DNA of 26,368 nt from a virus: the IMG/VR virus record IMGVR_UViG_3300025099_000114, positions 1-26,368 of that record; one strand, written 5' to 3'. Shown here in pieces: positions 13,949 through 18,934 of the stretch. Position 1 is the first letter of the stretch. Every line of letters starts with the position of its first letter. The notes beneath the pieces are model-generated. The model saw only the letters and a program-made list of their open reading frames with translations. It was not told the DNA's origin and searched no databases. The position numbers and the translations under genes are program-made.

Positions 13949-14633
13949 TTTTCCGTCCTTTGTCGTCTTTATTATACAGATTATCAAAGGTTACGGAAGG
14001 ATCCATGTAGCTTTCGTCAGACTCAGCATTGTGCATCCACTGACTGGGCTTAAAATCAGGTGCTCCTTCTCCAGTTTCCCACAAAGCTGGGCTTGTGGCT
14101 CGGACACGGTTATTGGGTAACGCCACTATATTACCGGTCCACGGACCTGCGTCGGTTAACTCAATTACATGACTTTGCTTATGCTGTGCAGGATCATCCG
14201 CTATGGAAGATTCAGTGTAGTCCACCGTAAACATGTATTTACCGGTATAGAAGTCGCCATCAATCTTGCATACCCACGGACTAGAGCTTGTCCGGTCGTA
14301 TTTAATTACAGAGTGGTGGTGGGAACTACAATCCCAGGGTTGCGCGTGGTGAGAAACCATGCGTTCGGGCCAGTCTTCTAACGGAGTGTCCGCAACCAGA
14401 GCGGTTATAGGCATCCTCGCCCACATAGCGCCACCATGAAGGTTCTCTTCATCTGAATCGTCACTCTCACAACCCGTGAAGATTAGCTGAAAACTTAGAG
14501 AACGATCCGGAACCGTCGTTACCGCAATAGCCATAGCATGGATAAACTCTCCATGGTACTTCTCGTGGTTATGCGTAAACTCTTTTCGCACCCAGCAATG
14601 AAAATGCGGGATGTTGCTTTGGAGATAGGGCAT
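13932..14633 (-). CDS. Conserved marine phage protein, unknown
   Basis: This 233-residue protein starts MPYLQSNIPHFHCWVRKEFT and has unusual motifs: F-T-G-C-E-S-D-D-S-D-E-E-N, G-G-A-M-W-A-R-M-P-I-T-A-L-V, A-Q-P-W-D-C-S-S-H-H-H-S-V-I and a Trp/Pro-rich middle. I recognise this combination from several marine phage and cyanophage genomes, where it is conserved but uncharacterised. The cluster of Cys and His (C-S-S-H-H-H, H-F-H-C) could bind a metal, although I cannot name a fold. There is no signal peptide or membrane segment. The start is close to the stop of the preceding small gene, and its ribosome site is weak. It may be a virion or enzyme component; I cannot tell which. Confidence 0.6.
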   Translation of the reverse strand: MPYLQSNIPHFHCWVRKEFTHNHEKYHGEFIHAMAIAVTTVPDRSLSFQLIFTGCESDDSDEENLHGGAMWARMPITALVADTPLEDWPERMVSHHAQPWDCSSHHHSVIKYDRTSSSPWVCKIDGDFYTGKYMFTVDYTESSIADDPAQHKQSHVIELTDAGPWTGNIVALPNNRVRATSPALWETGEGAPDFKPSQWMHNAESDESYMDPSVTFDNLYNKDDKGRKNAKTR

Positions 14634-14638
14634 TCAGC

Positions 14639-14785
14639 TTATTTTTTGCGCCTTACCGCTCCACCGCGAGCATAGCCTTTTTTCTTCATCATGCCGCCGC
14701 CGCGCTTCTTAACAACTCCACCGCGAGCAGAACCTTTTTTCTTCATCATGCCGCCGCCGCGCTTCTTAACAACTTTCTTAGCCAT
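14639..14785 (-). CDS. 48-aa Lys/Arg/Gly protein made of two 19-aa repeats
   Basis: An ATG at 14785, with AAAGGAGA ten bases or so upstream, opens a 48-residue frame ending in TAA at 14639. The protein is MAKK, then two copies of V-V-K-K-R-G-G-G-M-M-K-K-K-G-(S/Y)-A-R-G-G, then A-V-R-R-K-K. It is extremely basic and has no acidic residue at all. The composition fits a DNA-condensing or DNA-binding tail, but this is not proof. It is too short for ordinary gene callers, but the ribosome site, codon reading and placement in an otherwise filled gap support it. Confidence 0.7.
   Translation of the reverse strand: MAKKVVKKRGGGMMKKKGSARGGVVKKRGGGMMKKKGYARGGAVRRKK
14659..14772 (-). repeat. 57-bp tandem duplication
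   Basis: Two adjacent 57-bp copies (14659-14715 and 14716-14772) are nearly identical at the DNA level, with differences mainly near the Ser/Tyr codon. The phase is kept, so the protein repeat is exact except for one residue. The high identity indicates a recent duplication. Confidence 0.9.
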
Positions 14786-14797
14786 CACACTTCTCCT

Positions 14798-15097
14798 TTA
14801 GCATTTCCAACGTCGTCTAGCTTGTCTTATACGGGAATTTGGATCGTTTCGGGTCTTTGCAGAACTTCTCTTTAACTGACCTAGAGATCTTGCACAATAG
14901 CTCTTGCGTCGTTTAGCAGCCGCGCTGCCTTTTTTGACTTTGCCCGTAACCGCTGTTTTAAGCTTAGAACCAGGGTTGGCTTTTTTATACGCCGCCACAC
15001 CCTTCTTTGTCATACCAGCACCTTTGCTGGTTTTCCGGTAGTTAGCGCCCTTACCCTTCGTAGTCCGACGGATAGGCTTTTCTTTCTTTCGAGCCAT
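14798..15097 (-). CDS. Small very basic protein
   Basis: This 99-residue protein starts MARKKEKPIRRTTKGKGANY and is dominated by Lys, Arg, Gly and Ala. The middle reads G-V-A-A-Y-K-K-A-N-P-G-S-K-L-K-T-A-V-T; the C-terminus contains K-S-Y-C-A-R-S, K-R-S-S-A-K-T-R-N-D-P-N-S-R-I-R-Q-A and ends R-R-R-W-K-C. I recall this family from T4-like cyanophages and other marine phages, without a known function. The pair of Cys and the charge suggest contact with nucleic acid, possibly inside the virion. The ATG overlaps the TAA of the upstream spanin-like gene (TAATG), which places it in the same transcript as the lysis genes. Confidence 0.65.
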   Translation of the reverse strand: MARKKEKPIRRTTKGKGANYRKTSKGAGMTKKGVAAYKKANPGSKLKTAVTGKVKKGSAAAKRRKSYCARSLGQLKRSSAKTRNDPNSRIRQARRRWKC

Positions 15098-15498
15098 TAC
15101 TTTTCAACTTTTTCGGTTACTTTGGGTTTCGGAGCCACGGCTTTCTCGTAATATATTATAACCTGTTTTTGCTGTTCTATGAATCTCTTTATTTCAGCCA
15201 TGTTCAAAGCAAGGGTTTCGTAATCCCGAACGCTGATTGCATAGAAAAGCAAATCACCGTTTTCTTTTTCAAACCGCTTCTTAAACGCGGCGTAGGTATC
15301 TTCCGTTACAACATAGAAATGGATATCGTTGAGAGATAGCTGTCTTGGTCTAGTTTGAATCGGAACTCTACGCTCCACTTCAACGGTTTTTACCTCAACC
15401 GGGAGTACCTTCTTGAACTCCGCGCAGCTACTTAACAGCGGCAGGAGGGGGAGCGCCAGAAATAGCCTCCAACGACTTAAAAAGTTTAGATGTTCCAT
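15097..15498 (-). CDS. Outer-membrane lipoprotein, o-spanin-like (Rz1-type)
   Basis: This 133-residue protein has a signal sequence of about 24 residues ending in a lipobox (L-S-S-C, Cys25). The residue after Cys is Ala rather than Asp, which predicts the outer membrane. The mature part has P-R-Q-L-S-L-N-D-I-H-F-Y-V-V-T-E, N-G-D-L-L-F-Y-A-I-S and D-Y-E-T-L-A-L-N-M-A-E-I-K-R-F-I-E-Q-Q-K-Q, a set I recall from marine phage proteins near spanins. The gene starts 71 bases inside the 3' end of the upstream i-spanin-like gene in another frame, the classic Rz/Rz1 arrangement. It would connect to the inner spanin in the periplasm and help fuse or disrupt the outer membrane. It is longer than the small Rz1 of lambda. 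Confidence 0.65.
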   Translation of the reverse strand: MEHLNFLSRWRLFLALPLLPLLSSCAEFKKVLPVEVKTVEVERRVPIQTRPRQLSLNDIHFYVVTEDTYAAFKKRFEKENGDLLFYAISVRDYETLALNMAEIKRFIEQQKQVIIYYEKAVAPKPKVTEKVEK

Positions 15499-15826
15499 TG
15501 TTAATCTTCTTTTCTACCAGAAGGGGCTTCTTGAGGCTTAACTTAGCAAGATCATGTTTGCGAAGCTTGTTAATCAAAACGTCTTTATATGCGTTGGCTG
15601 CATTAAGCTTGGTCTGAAGACCTTTCGTTAACTCTTCAAACTTCTCACGATCTTCAATCATTGCATTTATCGTGTCATCTTGAAGCTGCTTTGCTGTTTC
15701 CAGCTTTGCTGTGTTCTCGGTTAGGATGCGAATGCGGTCTTGGCTATCCTTATAATAGTAATACGCTCCGTAGGCAGAGCCACCCACAAACCCCAGCACT
15801 AAAATTAAAAGATAGATCTTTAGCAT
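15428..15826 (-). CDS. Inner-membrane spanin-like protein (Rz-type)
   Basis: The ATG at 15826, overlapping the upstream TGA (TGATG), gives 132 residues; a GTG one codon earlier is possible but less likely. Residues about 4-24 form one membrane segment (I-Y-L-L-I-L-V-L-G-F-V-G-G). A coiled coil of about 60 residues follows (E-N-T-A-K-L-E-T-A-K-Q-L-Q) and the C-terminus is Pro/Ala-rich. This is the layout of the inner spanin of two-component spanin systems, which act last in Gram-negative host lysis. The overlap with the lipoprotein gene at the 3' end supports the pair. A non-lysis membrane role cannot be excluded, because identification is from architecture, not sequence identity. Confidence 0.65.
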   Translation of the reverse strand: MLKIYLLILVLGFVGGSAYGAYYYYKDSQDRIRILTENTAKLETAKQLQDDTINAMIEDREKFEELTKGLQTKLNAANAYKDVLINKLRKHDLAKLSLKKPLLVEKKINNGTSKLFKSLEAISGAPPPAAVK

Positions 15827-16137
15827 CACTTACCTTTCGCCATGTAAGCGGTCATGCCCATATAAGCACCTACAACACCAGCCTGTCCTATGTAAAACAA
15901 GCCAAACAGGTCGCTTAAAGCCTTTATACGAGCATCTGGAAAGATGGGCAGAAACACTGCCAGTGTAAACACTATCATAGACCCCATAGAGACCCAGGCC
16001 ATTCTTCTCTGAGCATCCGCTTTTTCATGCTGAGACAACGCTTCAGAAGCGGCAATTTCTGCATCCGAAACCACACCATCACCATCTAAATCCAGATCGT
16101 TGTGGGTGCTGTTCTTTTCCAGTTTTTTCTGTACCAT
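15826..16137 (-). CDS. Membrane protein with a canonical EF-hand loop
   Basis: This 103-residue protein has an EF-hand calcium loop at residues 16-27: Asp16, Asp18, Asp20, Gly21, hydrophobic Val23 and Glu27 occupy the standard coordinating positions. Two hydrophobic segments follow at about 48-66 and 75-99 (I-V-F-T-L-A-V-F-L-P-I-F; Y-I-G-Q-A-G-V-V-G-A-Y-M-G-M-T-A). A basic stretch (H-E-K-A-D-A-Q-R-R) lies between loop and membrane. It could be a calcium-sensitive membrane component, for example a holin or holin regulator, since the next genes are spanin-like. The order and spacing in this cassette suggest a role in the envelope. The function is not known. Confidence 0.65.
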   Translation of the reverse strand: MVQKKLEKNSTHNDLDLDGDGVVSDAEIAASEALSQHEKADAQRRMAWVSMGSMIVFTLAVFLPIFPDARIKALSDLFGLFYIGQAGVVGAYMGMTAYMAKGK

Positions 16138-16138
16138 T

Positions 16139-16672
16139 TTACTTCCTCAGTAGGGGGTTATCCAAAGCCCTTTGGAGTTTCTTGTCTTGACGCTTCTCAA
16201 AAGCGTCTAGTTTTGAGTCGATACCGTTTATTTTAGCGTCAAAACGCGCTGATGCCGAAGAAACAATGTCACGAATTGTCTTTTCGGCCTGCCTCAACGC
16301 CTCCCTCGTCTCTGCGTCCAACACTCTAGAGCGTTTATCTACGCCAGAAATGCCGGAATACAGTTTGGTGGCGTCATCGCGCACATCCTGACGTGTATCG
16401 CGCACAATTTCTTGTATTTCCTGCGTTCTGTCCCTTAAAGAAGACATTTCTCCGTCTAAAACCACCATCTTTTCATTCAAAACGGCTAGTTTTTTATCAA
16501 ATCCGCTTAAATCAGGCGCAGAATACGACGAAATCTTCTTTTTCATGTCCATGTAGTCTTTGTAGACCTCAAAAGCGCCGTACAAGCCACCAACTAGCGT
16601 AGATAACGCCAGAAATACGGCCACCATCTTGCCGCCTTTGAATTTCACCCCTGCAAATTCAACTTCAGCCAT
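16139..16672 (-). CDS. Membrane-anchored coiled-coil protein
   Basis: I place the start at the ATG at 16672 (177 residues), with GGAG eight bases upstream and the preceding gene's TGA two bases away; the TTG at 16690 is rejected. After a short charged leader, residues 16-34 form one membrane segment (M-V-A-V-F-L-A-L-S-T-L-V-G-G-L). A long coiled coil covers about residues 45-165, with D-R-T-Q-E-I-Q-E-I-V-R-D-T-R-Q-D-V near the middle. The end is basic (K-L-Q-R-A-L-D-N-P-L-L-R-K). The layout suits a protein that reaches from the inner membrane across the periplasm or into the cytoplasm. It could be a spanin-like or ejection-linked component; no direct relative is known to me. Confidence 0.6.
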   Translation of the reverse strand: MAEVEFAGVKFKGGKMVAVFLALSTLVGGLYGAFEVYKDYMDMKKKISSYSAPDLSGFDKKLAVLNEKMVVLDGEMSSLRDRTQEIQEIVRDTRQDVRDDATKLYSGISGVDKRSRVLDAETREALRQAEKTIRDIVSSASARFDAKINGIDSKLDAFEKRQDKKLQRALDNPLLRK

Positions 16673-16673
16673 A

Positions 16674-18026
16674 TCAGCGTCTCCACTCAAGCTCTACGAG
16701 AGCATTGTGCGCCCCGTTTGACCTACCAAACAAGGTGTAATTCTGCATCCGGTCAACCATGGAAGGCCCGTCGGGAACTTTTGTTCCCGTAAAGAACCCT
16801 GGTGTGTCCACTAATGCCGTTGGAGCCACGATTTTAGGCGATATCATGCCCATAGCCACCATAGTGGTGGTTTGAGACGCTGCTGAGTATCTCTGGGACG
16901 GAGCTATCTTTGCAACCGCCTTTTCAGCCGCTGCTTTAACCTTTTCCTGTCGGCTCTTGGGTTTTGGAGGAGCTTGCGCCTCTCTAGTCTCTGCCGGGGG
17001 TTCTACCGAAGGCTCCGGTTCTGGTTCAGGCTCGGAAGGCTGAGTCTCTGGCTGCGCTTCTGCTGGCTGTCCCTCTGGTTCGGGCTCTCGTTCAGAAGAC
17101 TGCTGCGGTTGCTCTGGTTCGGGCTCCGGTTCTGGTTCAGGCTCTCGTGCGCGAGGCTGCTCTACAGGGGGAGGCGCTATATCCTGTTCTATTTGAGCCT
17201 CAATGGTTGCTTCAGCTTGTGATTCCTGTTGCCGCTGTTCCATTGGAGGTGGGGGAAGATCAATCTGAATAGACACAATCTCCGGAGGAGGGGGCGGCTC
17301 GGACGGAGCCTGCGGGGCAACGGCAACAACAACGGGGGCCGCTGCTGGCGGAGGAGGTAAGTCAACCGGAGGAGGGGGAAGGTTAATCTGAACCGGTGGC
17401 GCAGCCGCTATAACATCGTTTTGCACGATCTGATCCAGAATCTGCTGCTCTACAACCTGCTCATGTGTAAACGTCAGGCTGGGATCAGAAAACTTTGGTC
17501 CAAAGAACCCTGAGTGAAATCCTGCGTCGATTCCAAATAGAGAAAAGGTTCCCGTCAAAATTCCAAAGTCGTTCTCTACCATCGTGTCCGAGAACGAAAA
17601 CAACTTCTCCCCAGTAAAGTCTAATTCTACCTCGTGAATAAACGCCTTCGCTACGGTTCCCCCGTCTAAAAGCGTGATGCCTAACGTAAAAAGATCACGG
17701 CAGTCCCCCGCCTGCGTGATGCTGGTGCATGTAGCAAGCGTAGCGTTACTCGGATGGCTGTCCACGGTAACCGCGCTGTTAATGGTAAAGCCTCTACGAA
17801 CCTCGCCCTCGGTCAATGGAACATCAAACGTGCTTGTATAAGTGCCGCCCCCAGCCGTAGCATTTCCTGTGCAAAACTCTCCGGCAGAGCAGCCTCTTGC
17901 AGAACCAGCCGATGTTGTGGATCCGCTTGTCGTAAATGTGGACAGGTTCGGAAGCACATTGGTTGTCGTTACCGTCTCGGCAACGGCAGATGATGACATA
18001 AGCAGGAATGCAATAAGCCAACGCAT
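16674..18026 (-). CDS. Exported Pro/Glu-rich protein (TonB-like linker)
   Basis: I choose the ATG at 18026 (450 residues), which overlaps the upstream TGA (TGATG); the TTG just before is rejected. The first ~17 residues (MRWLIAFLLMSSSAVA) form a signal peptide with a plausible A-x-A-like cleavage site. Residues to about 205 form a Ser/Thr-rich beta domain with Cys pairs (R-G-C-S-A-G-E-F-C, A-T-C-T-S, G-D-C-R-D). Residues about 210-360 are Pro-rich, with P-P-P-P-V-D-L runs and E-P-E-P-E-P repeats like TonB's periplasm-spanning segment. The rest is Lys/Ala-rich, then hydrophobic and beta-like. It is probably exported to the periplasm or surface. Similar signal-bearing marine phage proteins occur, but I know no function. 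Confidence 0.6.
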   Translation of the reverse strand: MRWLIAFLLMSSSAVAETVTTTNVLPNLSTFTTSGSTTSAGSARGCSAGEFCTGNATAGGGTYTSTFDVPLTEGEVRRGFTINSAVTVDSHPSNATLATCTSITQAGDCRDLFTLGITLLDGGTVAKAFIHEVELDFTGEKLFSFSDTMVENDFGILTGTFSLFGIDAGFHSGFFGPKFSDPSLTFTHEQVVEQQILDQIVQNDVIAAAPPVQINLPPPPVDLPPPPAAAPVVVAVAPQAPSEPPPPPEIVSIQIDLPPPPMEQRQQESQAEATIEAQIEQDIAPPPVEQPRAREPEPEPEPEPEQPQQSSEREPEPEGQPAEAQPETQPSEPEPEPEPSVEPPAETREAQAPPKPKSRQEKVKAAAEKAVAKIAPSQRYSAASQTTTMVAMGMISPKIVAPTALVDTPGFFTGTKVPDGPSMVDRMQNYTLFGRSNGAHNALVELEWRR

Positions 18027-18562
18027 CAATCACCCCCATACCATTCTTCTTGAGGGAAATTAACGTGAGGGTTCTGTTGAGATTGAGAAGATATCGTTTC
18101 CGCTTTTGCCTGCAACCGAACAATGGAACCTTCCGGCGCTTTCTCTGGGTTCTTAACCCACTCTTGCCTCGCCGCGTCCCCAATCTGGCCCATAAACGGG
18201 CAGGGCGTTCCAGCCATCCAAAGACCGTCAAATACACGAACCTCTTGGCAAAGGATACTAATGCCAGCAACCTTTAGTCCCATACCAAACACAGACCGCG
18301 CCAGCTTAATCCTCTCGCAGTTTAGATCACGAGTGGTGGTGCCACCGGACACACCAAAAAGACCAGTTTGCAAAGCGCCACTGGTTCCAACTTGACAGAT
18401 GTCGTTATTGTTAACGACTATCGAAGGGCTGGATGCTGTGGGTGGTGTTTTGTCAACTACTGTCGAACTGCTTACCGTGGCAGACGTTACAGTGTCCGCC
18501 GCATAAGCTGTTGCGGTAGACAGAACTAACGCAAATGCGACTAGCCCAATCCACCGTAACAT
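18026..18562 (-). CDS. Exported Cys-containing protein, conserved in marine phages
   Basis: This 178-residue protein has a signal peptide (MLRWIGLVAFALVLSTATAYA, likely cut after residue 21 or 22). The mature part begins with a Thr/Ser/Val stretch, then I-V-V-N-N-N-D-I-C, G-T-T-T-R-D-L-N-C-E-R-I-K-L-A-R, S-I-L-C-Q-E-V-R-V-F-D and M-A-G-T-P-C-P-F-M-G-Q-I-G. Four cysteines could form two disulphides in the periplasm. I recall the C-E-R-x-K-L and M-A-G-T-P-C-P motifs from marine phage proteins of unknown role. The stop overlaps the next signal-peptide gene (TGATG), so the two exported proteins are likely partners. The ribosome site is weak, suggesting coupling to the upstream holin-like gene. 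Confidence 0.65.
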   Translation of the reverse strand: MLRWIGLVAFALVLSTATAYAADTVTSATVSSSTVVDKTPPTASSPSIVVNNNDICQVGTSGALQTGLFGVSGGTTTRDLNCERIKLARSVFGMGLKVAGISILCQEVRVFDGLWMAGTPCPFMGQIGDAARQEWVKNPEKAPEGSIVRLQAKAETISSQSQQNPHVNFPQEEWYGGD

Positions 18563-18564
18563 AG

Positions 18565-18726
18565 CTAGATAACGCCTTTTTCCTTTAACAGGAAACCAAC
18601 CGCGCCACCTACAATACCGACCAAAATAACGACAGGTTGATTTACTAGTACACCTGCACCAACTACTGCTGCGCCAGCGGCGGCATAGCTGGAAGGTTCT
18701 TTCATTCGACTAAGAATCCAGTTCAT
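18565..18726 (-). CDS. 53-aa holin-like membrane protein
   Basis: The ATG at 18726 has AGGAG eight to ten bases upstream, so the real product is 53 residues; a longer frame upstream overlaps the gene at 18746-18925 in another phase and is not used. After M-N-W-I-L-S-R-M-K-E-P-S-S, two hydrophobic stretches cover about residues 14-30 and 30-47 (A-A-A-G-A-A-V-V-G-A-G-V-L-V; V-V-I-L-V-G-I-V-G-G-A-V-G-F-L-L), separated by N-Q-P. It ends in a short basic tail. The size, hairpin-like double hydrophobic plan and location just before the envelope genes fit a small holin. Direct proof is lacking. Confidence 0.55.
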   Translation of the reverse strand: MNWILSRMKEPSSYAAAGAAVVGAGVLVNQPVVILVGIVGGAVGFLLKEKGVI

Positions 18727-18745
18727 CTGTAGATCTCCTGTAAAA

Positions 18746-18925
18746 TTAAGAAATTTTGAAAGTGCCGCCCCGAATAGCTTCACCCATGCCACGGTTCTTA
18801 CCCGAAACCACGGAAGCTTTTGCAACATTCGGAGTTTTTTCATCCTTTGCATCGTTGTAAGGAACATAACCCTGGTCCTCGACTACAATGCCTTTCTTCG
18901 TAGCGTTTGAAGATTCCTTTGCCAT
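18746..18925 (-). CDS. 59-aa protein, unknown
   Basis: An ATG at 18925 with AGGAG six bases or so upstream opens a 59-residue frame to TAA at 18746. The sequence starts MAKESSNATKKGIVVEDQGY and ends G-M-G-E-A-I-R-G-G-T-F-K-I-S. It is hydrophilic, with Lys, Gly and Asn and no Cys or membrane segment. The G-x-A-x-R-G-G-x-F tail resembles short motifs in small phage proteins. It sits just after the portal gene and before the holin-like gene. It is not part of a longer neighbouring frame. Function is unknown. Confidence 0.65.
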   Translation of the reverse strand: MAKESSNATKKGIVVEDQGYVPYNDAKDEKTPNVAKASVVSGKNRGMGEAIRGGTFKIS

Positions 18926-18934
18926 AGCGATCTC

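Noticed and set aside
16673-16690. TTG start giving a 183-residue coiled-coil protein
   Set aside because: The ATG at 16672 has a well-spaced GGAG and fits the tight junction with the upstream stop.
18727-18867. Longer N-terminus for the 53-aa membrane protein
   Set aside because: The extension overlaps the 59-aa gene in another frame, and the internal ATG has a good AGGAG site.
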